Assembly: GCF_003194625.1 (NCBI RefSeq)
Contig: NZ_QHKX01000004.1
Location: 1-64,000, forward strand
Length of the DNA: 64,000 nt
Reading direction: 5' to 3'
Source of the DNA: Nocardioides solisilvae
GTDB lineage: Bacteria > Actinomycetota > Actinomycetes > Propionibacteriales > Nocardioidaceae
In this document: piece after piece, positions 26,723-35,208 of the stretch
Layout: every line of letters begins with the position of its first letter
Position numbering within the stretch: position 1 is the first letter of the stretch
The notes under the pieces: generated by a model
The model's database searches: none
What the model was told of the DNA's origin: nothing
What the model saw: the letters and a program-made list of their open reading frames with translations, nothing else
Position numbers and translations under genes: made by a program

Positions 26723-27850
26723 TCACACGTCGGCGCCGTGGATCCTCCCGTCGGTGCGGGCGAGCGGAGCGCCGGAGCCGCCCCACCGGTGGGCGATGAT
26801 CTCGGCCGCGACGCTGACGGCCGTCTCCTCGGGCGTGCGTGCGCCGAGGTCCAGGCCGATCGGGCTGCGGAGCCGGGCGAGCTCCGCCTCGGTCACCCCG
26901 GCCTCCAGCAGCCGCCGGGTCCGGTCCTCGTGGGTCCGGCGGGAGCCCATCGCCCCGACGTAGGCCACCTCCGGCAGCCGGAGCGCAACCTCGAGCAGGG
27001 GGACGTCGAACTTCGGGTCGTGGGTGAGCACGCACAGCACCGTGCGCCCGTCCACGCGCCCCGCCCCGGCCTCGGCGGCCAGGTAGCGGTGCGGCCACTC
27101 GACCACCACCTCGTCGGCCTCGGGGAAGCGGCCGGGGGTGGCGAAGACCGGGCGGGCGTCGCAGACCGTCACGCGGTAGCCGAGGAACGAGCCCACGCTC
27201 GCCACGGCCGCGGCGAAGTCGATCGCCCCGAAGACGACCATCCGGGGCGGGGGAGCGAAGGCCCACACGAAGACCTGCTGCCCCTCCCCGCGCCGCTCGC
27301 CGTCCGGGCCGTAGCCGAGGACGGCGTGGTGCCCCGCCGCGAGGAGCCCCAGCGCGTCGTCGTGGACCGCCGCGTCGACCCGGGGCGAGCCCAGGGAGCC
27401 GTGCGGCGGCTCGCCCGGCCGCAGCAGGGTGCGGAGACCGACCCGGTCGGGGTCGGGGTGCGCGATCACCGTGGCCACGGCCACCGGCCGACCGGCCTCG
27501 AGGTCGGCGGCCACCTCCTCCAGCTCGGGGAACGAGTCGCGGTCCACCTTCTCGACGAAGACGTCGAGCACGCCCCCGCAGGTCAGCCCCACGGCGAAGG
27601 CGTCGTCGTCGGAGACGCCGTACCGCTGCAGGACCGGGCGCCCCGAGCCGACGACGTCGCGGGCCAGCTCGTAGACCGCCCCCTCCACGCACCCGCCCGA
27701 CACCGACCCGAAGGCGGCGCCGTCCGGCCCGACCAGCATCGAGGCGCCGGGCGGCCGGGGGGCGGAGCGGAAGGTGGCCACCACGGTGCCGACGCCGACG
27801 CTCTCGCCGGCCCGCCACCACGACAGCAGCTGGGGGAGCACCTCACGCAC
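26723..27850 (-). CDS. XdhC/CoxI family molybdenum cofactor maturation protein
   Basis: 375 aa. The N-terminal XdhC_CoxI domain has SVSGGCVEGAVYEL (about residues 50-63) with its conserved Cys, and a second Cys in LTCGGVLDVF. The C-terminal Rossmann domain has MVVFGAIDFAAAVASVGSFLGYRVTV (split here across about 210-235) and YVGAMGSRRTHEDR. XdhC proteins bind and protect Moco and help insert the sulfurated cofactor into xanthine dehydrogenase-type enzymes. The GTG start overlaps the coxE end by 8 bp. Together with the MocA-like gene nearby it suggests a cytidylated Moco (MCD) in CoxL. Confidence 0.92.
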   Translation of the reverse strand: MREVLPQLLSWWRAGESVGVGTVVATFRSAPRPPGASMLVGPDGAAFGSVSGGCVEGAVYELARDVVGSGRPVLQRYGVSDDDAFAVGLTCGGVLDVFVEKVDRDSFPELEEVAADLEAGRPVAVATVIAHPDPDRVGLRTLLRPGEPPHGSLGSPRVDAAVHDDALGLLAAGHHAVLGYGPDGERRGEGQQVFVWAFAPPPRMVVFGAIDFAAAVASVGSFLGYRVTVCDARPVFATPGRFPEADEVVVEWPHRYLAAEAGAGRVDGRTVLCVLTHDPKFDVPLLEVALRLPEVAYVGAMGSRRTHEDRTRRLLEAGVTEAELARLRSPIGLDLGARTPEETAVSVAAEIIAHRWGGSGAPLARTDGRIHGADV

Positions 27851-28967
27851 GGCGGACCACCTCCACGAGGTCGGCGAAGGTGGCCAGGGAGTGTCCGGCC
27901 AGGAAGTCGTCGACGTGGGGGAGGACTGCCCTGACCCCGCCCTGCACCGGCTCGTAGCCGGGCTTGCCGCGGTGGGGGTTGACCCACACCGTGCGGTGGG
28001 CGAGCCGCCCGAGGCGGGCCGCCTGCTCGCCCAGGAGGTCGGGGTCGCCCCGCTCCCAGCCGTCGCTGAGCACGACGACCACGGCCCCTCGCACCAGACC
28101 GGCCTGCCCCCAGCGGTCCAGCAGGAAGCGCAGGGACTCGCCGAGGCGGGTCCCGCCCGCCCAGTCGGGCACCACGTCTCCGGCCGCGGCCAGCGCCCGG
28201 TCGGGGTCGCGCAGGGCGAGGGCCCGGGTGATCCGCGTGACCCGGGTCCCGACGGTGAAGACCTCCACCGGCCCGGAGGAGGCGGTGACGAACCGGTGGG
28301 CCAGCCTGAGTAGCGCGTCGGCGTAGGGACCCATCGAGCCGCTCACGTCGACCAGGAGCACGACCCGACGCGGGCGGCGGGCCCGCCGGCGCAGCTCCAG
28401 CCGGGCCGGCTCGCCGCCGAGCCGCAGCGAGGCGCGCAGCGTGCGCGGGAGGTCGACCGTGCCCCGCCGCCACGGCTGGTGCCGGGCCGACCGGCGCAGC
28501 GGGGCCACCGGACGCAGCCCCTCGAAGAGGCCGGCCAGCCGACGGCGCTCCTCGTCGTCGAGGTCGGCGACGTCGCGGTGCCGCAGCACCTCCGTCCCGC
28601 TCGCGGTCGCGCGCAGCCGCTCCTCGGCGTCGCCGCCCTCGTCGGCGGCGTCCGGGGCCAGCTCGGCGCGGCGCTCGGTCGGCGGGGGCGGCGCGGACGG
28701 GGCGGCGCGGGGCCCGTCGCCGTCGTGCCAGGCGCCGAACCAGGCGTCGAGGACGGCGTCGAACCGCGCGAGGTCCTCCGGCCCGGAGCAGAGGGTGGCC
28801 CGGCCCGCCTGCCGGGTGGCCGCCCGGTCGCCGAGGCCGAGGGTGGCGACGGCCTCGAGGAACCCCCGCGCCCGGTCCGGGGTGACCGGCACCCCGGCGT
28901 CCCCGGCCGCGCGCGCGAGCCCCAGCAGGGCCTCGTCGGCCGGGGCGTGGACCGGGACGGTGCTCAT
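27843..28967 (-). CDS. coxE: VWA domain protein, CoxE family
   Basis: 374 aa. The C-terminal von Willebrand A domain holds a full MIDAS motif DVSGSMG (about residues 190-196), with LSDGWERGDPDLL and AGGTRLGESL further on. The N-terminal half is charged and Pro-rich. CoxE acts with the AAA+ CoxD in assembling or activating the copper/molybdenum site of CO dehydrogenase and related hydroxylases. The ATG overlaps the coxD stop (ATGA), and the end overlaps xdhC, so coxD-coxE-xdhC are one coupled unit. Confidence 0.92.
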   Translation of the reverse strand: MSTVPVHAPADEALLGLARAAGDAGVPVTPDRARGFLEAVATLGLGDRAATRQAGRATLCSGPEDLARFDAVLDAWFGAWHDGDGPRAAPSAPPPPTERRAELAPDAADEGGDAEERLRATASGTEVLRHRDVADLDDEERRRLAGLFEGLRPVAPLRRSARHQPWRRGTVDLPRTLRASLRLGGEPARLELRRRARRPRRVVLLVDVSGSMGPYADALLRLAHRFVTASSGPVEVFTVGTRVTRITRALALRDPDRALAAAGDVVPDWAGGTRLGESLRFLLDRWGQAGLVRGAVVVVLSDGWERGDPDLLGEQAARLGRLAHRTVWVNPHRGKPGYEPVQGGVRAVLPHVDDFLAGHSLATFADLVEVVRRA

Positions 28968-29833
28968 CGCGCCACCATCCGCGCCAGCGCCCGCCTCGCC
29001 CGGTCGGTGTCCTCGCGGTGCTTGACCAGGGCGCCGAGGGTGCGGGCGGCGGAGTCGAGGTCCACCTGCGCCACGCCCAGGTGGTGCAGGGCGCGGGCCC
29101 AGTCGAGGGTCTCGGCGACCCCGGGCGGCTTCACCAGGTCCGCCTCGTGGCGCAGGGCCTGGACCACCTCCGCGGCCTGTCGGGCGAGCGCCTCGGGGAC
29201 CTCCGGGGCGCGGGAGCGGACGATCGCGACCTCCCGGGCCAGGTCGGGGTGGTCGATCCAGTGGTAGAGGCAGCGACGCTTGAGGGCGTCGTGCAGGTCG
29301 CGGGTGCGGTTGGAGGTCAGGACGACGAGCGGCGGGGTCGCGGCCCGCACCGTGCCGAGCTCGGGGACGGAGACCTGGTAGGTCGAGAGGACCTCCAGGA
29401 GGAACGCCTCGAACTCGTCGTCGGCGCGGTCGACCTCGTCGACCAGCAGCACCGCGGGCGCCTGCTGGAGCGCGCGCAGCACGGGCCGGGCGAGCAGGAA
29501 CCGCTCGTCGTAGAGACCCTTCTCCGCCTCCTCGGCGTCGGCGGCCGCGCCGGCGGCCTCCAGGGCCCGCAGGTGGAGCACCTGGCGGGGGAAGTCCCAG
29601 TCGTAGAGGGCCTGGGTGGCGTCGATGCCCTCGTAGCACTGGAGCCGGACCAGCGGCTGGTCGAGCGCCTCGGCGAGGGCCTCGGCCAACGAGGTCTTGC
29701 CCGTGCCGGGCTCGCCCTCGAGGAGCAGGGGCCGCTGCATGCGGCGCGCGAGGTGGACCACGACGGCCAGCGAGTCGTCGCAGACGTAGCCCGTGCGGCG
29801 CAGTGCCGCAGCCACCTCGTCCACCGTCTCCAT
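28964..29833 (-). CDS. coxD: MoxR-type AAA+ ATPase, CoxD family
   Basis: 289 aa. Walker A is GEPGTGKTSLAEAL (about residues 41-54), Walker B LLVDEVDRAD, and sensor 1 VVLTSNRTRDL; ALKRRCLYHWI has the arginine finger. This is the MoxR family. CoxD-like members remodel the hydroxylase during cofactor maturation together with the VWA partner CoxE. ATG 29833 is preceded at six bases by TACCCT, so transcription probably starts here. A longer frame upstream is Pro/Arg-rich and unlikely. Confidence 0.93.
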   Translation of the reverse strand: METVDEVAAALRRTGYVCDDSLAVVVHLARRMQRPLLLEGEPGTGKTSLAEALAEALDQPLVRLQCYEGIDATQALYDWDFPRQVLHLRALEAAGAAADAEEAEKGLYDERFLLARPVLRALQQAPAVLLVDEVDRADDEFEAFLLEVLSTYQVSVPELGTVRAATPPLVVLTSNRTRDLHDALKRRCLYHWIDHPDLAREVAIVRSRAPEVPEALARQAAEVVQALRHEADLVKPPGVAETLDWARALHHLGVAQVDLDSAARTLGALVKHREDTDRARRALARMVAR

Positions 29834-29839
29834 GCCTGC

Positions 29840-29845
29840 AGGGTA
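29840..29845 (-). promoter_or_regulatory. -10 element TACCCT of coxD
   Basis: On the minus strand TACCCT lies six bases before the ATG at 29833, suggesting a leaderless start of the coxD-coxE-xdhC transcript. Confidence 0.5.
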
Positions 29846-29877
29846 GGCGCGCGGGCGTTGGTCGAGGGTTGGGCCGG

Positions 29878-30468
29878 TCAGCGCTCGTCCGGTCCGGGCT
29901 CGTCCCGGTCGAGCCCCCGGGCCAGGTCGCCGCACTCCACCAGGCGGTGCGGGTGGGCGGCCAGGTGGTCGCGGGCCCCGCGGTCGCCGCGCGCCGAGCC
30001 CAGCACGGCCGCCCAGTGGGCCCGCCCGAGCAGCACGGGGTGCCCGGGGTGCCCGGAGTACGCCGCCCTGGCGAGGACCTCGGGACCGTCGGCCGCCGCG
30101 ACCAGCCGGGCCGCCACGGCCGCGCCGACGTCGGGGAGGTCGACGAGGTGCACCAGCGCCGCGACGACGTCGGCGGGGGCTGCCTCGAGGTGCCGCAGGC
30201 CGCAGCGGAGCGAGGCCCCCATGCCCTCGGCCCAGCCGGCGCAGTCGACGAGGTCGACCTCGCGCGGGGTCCCCTCCGCGGCCAGGAGTGCGCGCGCCTC
30301 CCCGGCCCCGGCGCCGAGCACCACCGCCGAGGGGGAGCAGCCGGCGAGCGACAGGACGTCGAGGGAGCGGGTGAGCCAGGCCGTGCCGTCGGCCTCGCGG
30401 GCCAGGGCCTTGGGCCCGCCGAACCTCGTGCCGGCCCCCGCGGCGAGCAGCAGCCCGGCGACGCGCAC
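29878..30468 (-). CDS. MocA/MobA-like molybdenum cofactor nucleotidyltransferase
   Basis: 196 aa. The N-terminal nucleotide motif LLLAAGAGTRFGGPKAL is that of MobA/MocA. LVHLVDLPDVG is the metal-binding segment and AYSGHPGHPVLLGRAHWAAV the substrate loop. MocA attaches CMP to molybdopterin for xanthine dehydrogenase/CoxL-type enzymes, and MobA attaches GMP; the cox setting favours MocA. The GTG start is four bases after the pepA stop, so it may be carried on the pepA transcript even though its function belongs with the cox genes that begin 45 bp further on. Confidence 0.82.
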   Translation of the reverse strand: MRVAGLLLAAGAGTRFGGPKALAREADGTAWLTRSLDVLSLAGCSPSAVVLGAGAGEARALLAAEGTPREVDLVDCAGWAEGMGASLRCGLRHLEAAPADVVAALVHLVDLPDVGAAVAARLVAAADGPEVLARAAYSGHPGHPVLLGRAHWAAVLGSARGDRGARDHLAAHPHRLVECGDLARGLDRDEPGPDER

Positions 30469-30472
30469 GGGG

Positions 30473-31984
30473 TCAGTCGGTGGCCGTCGCGGCCAGGCCG
30501 CGCACGAGCTCGACCAGGGTGGCCACGCCGAAGCCGGTGCCGCCCGACGTCCACTCGCCGAACGGGCCGCCGGAGTTGAAGGACGGGCCGGCGATGTCGA
30601 GGTGGGCCCACGGCCGCCCGTCGGTGAACTCGCGCAGGAAGGCGGCGGCGTACAGCCCGCCGCCCCAGCGGACCCAGTCGTGCTGGGCGAGGTCGGCCAC
30701 CTTGCTGCTGCGGATCCGCTCCGACATCTCCTCGGGGATGGGCATCGGCCACAGCGCCTCGCCGGACCGCTCGCCCGCCGCCAGCACCTGCTCGACGGTC
30801 TCGTCGGTGCCCAGGACGCCGCAGACCTTGTCGCCGAGGGCGAGCACCATGTGGCCGGTGAGGGTGGCGACGTCCACGACGAGGTCGGGCTCCTCCTCGC
30901 CGGCCAGGACCAGCGCGTCGGCGAGCACGAGCCGGCCCTCGGCGTCGGTGTTGAGGACCTCCACGGTGCGGCCGCCGCGGATGGTGAGGACGTCGCCGGG
31001 CCGGGTGGCGGAGCCGGAGACCATGTTCTCGGCCATCGGGGCCCACGCGGTGACGGCCACCGGCAGGCCCAGCCGGGCCACGGCCAGGGTGGCCTGGAGC
31101 ACCGCAGCGGCGCCGGCCATGTCGGACTTCATCGTGCCCATGCTGCTCGAGGGCTTGATGGTCAGGCCGCCGGAGTCGAAGGTGATCCCCTTGCCGACCA
31201 GGGCGATGCGGGCGACGGCGCCCTTGGGGCGGTAGTCGAGCTTGACCAGGCGCGGCGGGGCGTCGGACCCGGCACCGACGCCCAGGATGCCTCCGCAGCC
31301 GAGCCCGGACAGGGCCTCCTCGTCGAGGACCTCGAGCGTCACCTTCGGGGCGCCGCGGCCCTTGGTGGCGACCCGGTGGGCCTCGGTGACCGCGTCGGCG
31401 AAGAGGGCGGGGGTGAAGCGGCCGGGCGGCTCGTTGACCCAGTCGCGGGTCGTGGCGACCGCCTCGGCGACCACCTGCGCCTCCTCGAACGCCGCCCGGG
31501 CCGCGTCGTCGCGGGCGAGGGGGGAGAGGACGACCAGGTCGGCGGGGGTGTCGTCGCCGTCGGCCTGCTTGTAGCGGGTGAACGTGTAGCCCCCGAGCCG
31601 GAAGCCCGCGACCGCCGCCGCGACCAGGGCGGGCTCGTCGGCGGGCAGCGCGAGCGCGACGGAGGCGGCGTTGCGGACGTTGCGGGCCGCGACCCCCGCG
31701 GCCCGCCGCACCGAGACGAGGTCCGTGCCGGTGCCGAGGCCGACGAGCACGAGCACGGGGGTGCTGAGGGTGCCACCGGTGGGGATCCGCACCGCCTCGC
31801 CGGCCTTGCCGGTGACGCCCATCGAGGAGAGGAGCGGGCGCAGCTTGCGGCCGAAGGCTGCCCCGACGTCCTCGCCACCCGGGGCCAGCTCGGGCCCCTT
31901 CGGGCCCTGGCGGACGCCGACGACCACCGCGTCCGCCCTGGTCTTGGCGGGACTGGCCTTGCGGAGCGTGTAGGTCGTCGTCAC
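30473..31984 (-). CDS. pepA: Leucyl aminopeptidase (M17)
   Basis: 503 aa cytosolic exopeptidase with two metals. The N-terminal macro-like domain (about residues 1-170) precedes the M17 catalytic domain, with the metal and catalytic residues in VGKGITFDSGGLTIKP, MKSDMAGAAAVL and NTDAEGRLVLADAL. It removes N-terminal Leu and similar residues. GTG 31984 is chosen because TATCCT lies exactly six bases upstream and the next hydrophobic strand follows at once. It is divergent from gcvT with 64 bp between starts and is followed by the mocA-like gene after four bases. Confidence 0.95.
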   Translation of the reverse strand: MTTTYTLRKASPAKTRADAVVVGVRQGPKGPELAPGGEDVGAAFGRKLRPLLSSMGVTGKAGEAVRIPTGGTLSTPVLVLVGLGTGTDLVSVRRAAGVAARNVRNAASVALALPADEPALVAAAVAGFRLGGYTFTRYKQADGDDTPADLVVLSPLARDDAARAAFEEAQVVAEAVATTRDWVNEPPGRFTPALFADAVTEAHRVATKGRGAPKVTLEVLDEEALSGLGCGGILGVGAGSDAPPRLVKLDYRPKGAVARIALVGKGITFDSGGLTIKPSSSMGTMKSDMAGAAAVLQATLAVARLGLPVAVTAWAPMAENMVSGSATRPGDVLTIRGGRTVEVLNTDAEGRLVLADALVLAGEEEPDLVVDVATLTGHMVLALGDKVCGVLGTDETVEQVLAAGERSGEALWPMPIPEEMSERIRSSKVADLAQHDWVRWGGGLYAAAFLREFTDGRPWAHLDIAGPSFNSGGPFGEWTSGGTGFGVATLVELVRGLAATATD

Positions 31985-31990
31985 CCCGGC

Positions 31991-31996
31991 AGGATA
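31991..31996 (-). promoter_or_regulatory. -10 element TATCCT of pepA
   Basis: On the minus strand TATCCT lies six bases before GTG 31984. Its expected -35 region (about 32014-32019) falls on the same bases as the -35 region expected for divergent gcvT. Confidence 0.55.
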
Positions 31997-32035
31997 GCCG
32001 CGGCCCACCCCCGCTCCGCAGGGCCCGGACTGGGG

Positions 32036-32041
32036 TAGGTT
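32036..32041 (+). promoter_or_regulatory. -10 element TAGGTT of gcvT
   Basis: TAGGTT lies seven bases before ATG 32049 with no ribosome-binding site, consistent with a leaderless transcript. Confidence 0.5.
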
Positions 32042-32048
32042 CGGTCGC

Positions 32049-33191
32049 ATGGCCAGCACGGAGGAGCTCCACCAGTCACCCCTGCACGAGCGCCACGAGG
32101 CCCTCGGCGCCAAGTTCTCGGCCTTCGGCGGCTGGTCGATGCCGCTGGAGTACGCGACGGGCGTGGTCAAGGAGCACACGGCCGTCCGTGACGCGGTGGG
32201 CGTCTTCGACGTCTCCCACCTCGGCAAGCTGCTGGTGCACGGTCCCGGCGCCGCCGACTTCGTCAACGCGACGCTGACCAACGACCTCGGGCGGATCACC
32301 CCGGGCCAGGCGCAGTACACGCTCTGCTGCGACGAGGCGACGGGGGGCATCGTCGACGACCTCATCGCCTACCTGCAGGACGACGAGCACGTGCTGCTCG
32401 TGCCCAACGCCGCCAACTCCGCCGAGGTGGCCCGCCGCCTGGCGGCGCAGGCGCCCGACGGCGTCCGGATCACCGACCACCACCACGACTACGCGGTGCT
32501 CGCGGTGCAGGGTCCCTCCTCCGACGAGCTCCTGACGGCCGTGGGGCTGCCGGCCGGCCACGACTACATGTCGTTCGTGGAGGCGGCCTGGGCAGGAGAC
32601 GGCGCCGGCGAGGGGGAGGCCGGCGACCAGGCGCTCGTGGTCTGCCGCACCGGCTACACCGGCGAGCGCGGCTACGAGCTGGTGGTTCGCAACGACCTCG
32701 CCCCCGCGGTCTGGGACGCCCTCATGGCCGCGGGAGCCGACCTCGGCGTCACCGCCTGCGGGCTCGGCGCCCGCGACACGCTGCGGACCGAGATGGGCTA
32801 CCCGCTGCACGGCCAGGACATCGGCCCCGACGTGACCCCGCTCGAGGGCCGGCTGGGCTGGGCCGTGGGCTGGCAGAAGGAGCGCTTCTGGGGTCGCGAC
32901 GCGCTGCTCGCCCAGAAGGAGGAGGGGCCCCAGCGGGTGCTGCGCGGCCTCCTGGCCACCGGCCGCGGCATCCCGCGCCCCGGGATGTCGGTGAGCCTGC
33001 TGCCCGACGTGCCGCTGTGCGAGGTCACCTCCGGCACCTTCAGCCCGACCCTCCGCAAGGGGATCGGCCTGGCCCTGGTGCCGACCATGGTCGCGGCCGA
33101 CGCGGAGGTCGGGGTCGACGTCCGGGGCCGCCGTGAGATCTTCCAGCTCGTCCGTCCGCCGTTCGTCGAGCCGTCCGTCAGGGAGGACTGA
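32049..33191 (+). CDS. gcvT: Aminomethyltransferase (glycine cleavage T protein)
   Basis: 380 aa. T protein takes the aminomethyl group from the H protein to tetrahydrofolate, releasing ammonia. The family segments FGGWSMPLEYATGVVKEH, VFDVSHLGKLLVHG, the folate-binding region around TGYTGERGYELVV, and CGLGARDTLRTEMGYPLHGQD are in the usual order. The length is somewhat above the usual 360-370. The other glycine cleavage genes are not in the window, as is common when gcvT sits next to pepA in actinobacteria. The stop adjoins the start of the next small gene, so expression of the two is coupled. Confidence 0.95.
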   Translation: MASTEELHQSPLHERHEALGAKFSAFGGWSMPLEYATGVVKEHTAVRDAVGVFDVSHLGKLLVHGPGAADFVNATLTNDLGRITPGQAQYTLCCDEATGGIVDDLIAYLQDDEHVLLVPNAANSAEVARRLAAQAPDGVRITDHHHDYAVLAVQGPSSDELLTAVGLPAGHDYMSFVEAAWAGDGAGEGEAGDQALVVCRTGYTGERGYELVVRNDLAPAVWDALMAAGADLGVTACGLGARDTLRTEMGYPLHGQDIGPDVTPLEGRLGWAVGWQKERFWGRDALLAQKEEGPQRVLRGLLATGRGIPRPGMSVSLLPDVPLCEVTSGTFSPTLRKGIGLALVPTMVAADAEVGVDVRGRREIFQLVRPPFVEPSVRED

Positions 33192-33446
33192 ATGCTGCCC
33201 GACCAGCCGACCACGTTCCGCCAGCCCGCCCAGGCCGAGCGCCCCTGGTGGTGGGCCCTGCTCGACGCCGCGGGCGCCGAGGTGGAGGTCACCGGCGAGC
33301 TCGCGGGCCAGCGCTTCACCAGCCAGGCCGACGCCGAGTCCTGGGTGGGGGAGTTCTGGGCCGAGCTCGCCGAGCAGGGGGTCGACGCCGTGACCCTGCA
33401 CGAGGACGGGCGCACCGTCTACGGGCCGATGTCGCTGCACGCATGA
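33192..33446 (+). CDS. Small conserved acidic protein
   Basis: 84 aa. The ATG follows the gcvT stop without a gap, and its own stop overlaps the next start as ATGA, so it is firmly within a coupled operon and is a real gene. The protein is acidic with no signal peptide or membrane segment. WWWALLDAAGAEVEV and FTSQADAESWVGEFWAELAEQGVDAVTL suggest a short alpha/beta fold. Similar small proteins follow gcvT or occur in actinobacterial genomes without known function, as far as I recall. Confidence 0.75.
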   Translation: MLPDQPTTFRQPAQAERPWWWALLDAAGAEVEVTGELAGQRFTSQADAESWVGEFWAELAEQGVDAVTLHEDGRTVYGPMSLHA

Positions 33447-34324
33447 CCGGGTCGCCCGGCGCCGGACTCCGGTTCAGCCAGGTGGACGTCTTCTCCGACC
33501 GCCCCCACGCCGGCAACCCGGTCGCGGTGGTGCACGCCGCGGACGGCCTCTCCGACGAGCAGATGGCCGCCTTCGCCCGCTGGACCAACCTCTCGGAGAC
33601 GACGTACCTGCTGGAGCCGACCCTGCCGGGGACCGACTACCGGCTGCGGATCTTCACCGGCAGGGGCGAGCTGCCGTTCGCCGGGCACCCCACGCTGGGC
33701 AGCGCCCACGCGTGGCTCGAGGCGGGCGGTCGCCCCGCCTCCGACGAGCACCTGGTCCAGGAGTGCGCGGCCGGGCTGGTCCGGGTGCGGCGCAGCGAGC
33801 GGCTCGCCTTCGCCGCGCCCCCGCTGGTCCGCTCGGGTCCCGTGGCCCCGGGCGACGTCGCGCGGGTGGTCGCCGCGCTCCGCCTCGACCCCGGCCGCCT
33901 CCTCGACGCCGCGTGGGTGGACAACGGCCCCGGCTGGATGGGGCTGCTGCTCGACGGTGCCGGGACGGTGCTGGGGCTGGAGCCCGACGGGTCGGCCCTC
34001 GCGGGGCTCAAGGTCGGCGTGGTCGGCGTGCACGCCGAGGGGGAGCGGGCGGCGGTCGGTGCGCACGTGGAGGTGCGCGCCTTCTTCGACCGCTTCGAGG
34101 ACCCGGTGACCGGCAGCCTCAACGCGGGCCTGGCCCAGTGGCTGGTCGCCGCCGGCCGGCTCCCGACGTCGTACGTCGCCGCCCAGGGCACGGGGATGGG
34201 CCGCCTCGGGCGGGTGCACGTGGAGACCGTGCCTGCGGACGGGTCGACCGGGGCGAGCACCACCTGGGTCGGGGGCAGCACGACCACCGCGATCGAGGGC
34301 CGGGTGGCCTTCGGCCCTCGCTAG
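33443..34324 (+). CDS. PhzF family isomerase-like protein
   Basis: 293 aa. The N-terminal VDVFSDRPHAGNPVAVV and the catalytic Glu region in WTNLSETTYLLEP (about residues 45-60) are typical, as are FTGRGELPFAGHPTLGSAHAW and the matching second-half segment FEDPVTGSLNAGLAQWL. PhzF proteins have a diaminopimelate epimerase-like fold and catalyse isomerisation or similar steps; only a few have known substrates. There are no phenazine genes nearby. ATG overlaps the previous stop. Confidence 0.9.
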   Translation: MTGSPGAGLRFSQVDVFSDRPHAGNPVAVVHAADGLSDEQMAAFARWTNLSETTYLLEPTLPGTDYRLRIFTGRGELPFAGHPTLGSAHAWLEAGGRPASDEHLVQECAAGLVRVRRSERLAFAAPPLVRSGPVAPGDVARVVAALRLDPGRLLDAAWVDNGPGWMGLLLDGAGTVLGLEPDGSALAGLKVGVVGVHAEGERAAVGAHVEVRAFFDRFEDPVTGSLNAGLAQWLVAAGRLPTSYVAAQGTGMGRLGRVHVETVPADGSTGASTTWVGGSTTTAIEGRVAFGPR

Positions 34325-34338
34325 CGGCACGCACCGAC

Positions 34339-34344
34339 TAGGGT
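34339..34344 (+). promoter_or_regulatory. -10 element TAGGGT of thyA
   Basis: TAGGGT lies seven bases before ATG 34352, which supports that start over a GTG nine bases earlier. Confidence 0.5.
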
Positions 34345-34351
34345 GGCGCGC

Positions 34352-35164
34352 ATGCGGGCCTACCTCGACCTCCTCCAGCGGATCCTCGACGAGGGCGTGG
34401 AGAAGGGAGACCGGACCGGCACCGGGACGCTGAGCGTCTTCGGCCACCAGATGCGCTTCGACCTCTCGGCGGGCTTCCCGCTGGTGACCACCAAGAAGGT
34501 GCACACCCGCAGCGTCTTCGGCGAGCTGCTGTGGTTCCTGCGCGGCGACACCAACGTGAAGTGGCTCCAGGACCGCGGCATCACCATCTGGGACGAGTGG
34601 GCCGACGAGAACGGCGACCTCGGCCCCGTCTACGGCCACCAGTGGCGGTCCTGGCCCACGCCCGACGGGCGGCACGTCGACCAGCTCGCCCAGGTGGTCG
34701 AGCAGGTCCGCCGCGACCCCGACAGCCGCCGGCACCTGGTCAGCGCCTGGAACGTCGCCGACATCCCCGACATGGCGCTCGCCCCCTGCCACACGATGTT
34801 CCAGTTCTACGTCGCGCCCGCCGACGACGGCGGCCCGGCCAGGCTCTCCTGCCAGCTCTACCAGCGCAGCGGCGACGTCTTCCTGGGGGTGCCGTTCAAC
34901 ATCGCCTCCTACGCCCTGCTGACCCACATGGTCGCCCAGGTGACCGGGCTGCGGGTGGGCGACTTCGTCCACACGCTCGGCGACGCGCACCTCTACCTCA
35001 ACCACCTCGACCAGGCGCGGCTCCAGCTGACGCGGGAGCCGAGGGCGCTGCCGACCCTCTGGCTCGACCCGTCGGTCACCGAGCTCGACGCCTTCGACCT
35101 CGAGCACGTCCGGGTCGAGGGCTACGACCCGCACCCAGGCATCAAGGCGCCCATCGCTGTCTGA
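34352..35164 (+). CDS. thyA: Thymidylate synthase
   Basis: 270 aa. It makes dTMP from dUMP with methylenetetrahydrofolate, giving dihydrofolate, which the nearby DfrA recycles. Motifs: [17 protein letters not shown] at the N-terminus, the nucleophile in [11 protein letters not shown] (about residues 147-157), [19 protein letters not shown] and the dUMP contact [14 protein letters not shown] 34352 gives the usual MRAYLDLLQ start, and TAGGGT seven bases upstream supports it. In many relatives dfrA follows directly; here a racemase and a LysR gene lie between. Confidence 0.97.
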   Translation: MRAYLDLLQRILDEGVEKGDRTGTGTLSVFGHQMRFDLSAGFPLVTTKKVHTRSVFGELLWFLRGDTNVKWLQDRGITIWDEWADENGDLGPVYGHQWRSWPTPDGRHVDQLAQVVEQVRRDPDSRRHLVSAWNVADIPDMALAPCHTMFQFYVAPADDGGPARLSCQLYQRSGDVFLGVPFNIASYALLTHMVAQVTGLRVGDFVHTLGDAHLYLNHLDQARLQLTREPRALPTLWLDPSVTELDAFDLEHVRVEGYDPHPGIKAPIAV

Positions 35165-35208
35165 GCCGCCCCGTCGACCCGCGCCAGGCCTGCGCGGGCC
35201 GGCTCAGG
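35161..35208. terminator. Inverted repeat spanning both convergent stop codons
   Basis: CTGAGCCG (35161-35168) pairs with CGGCTCAG (35201-35208), and inside it CCCGCGC (35178-35184) pairs with GCGCGGG (35192-35198). The outer stem contains the thyA stop on one arm and the racemase stop on the other, so the structure probably terminates both transcripts. Confidence 0.55.
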
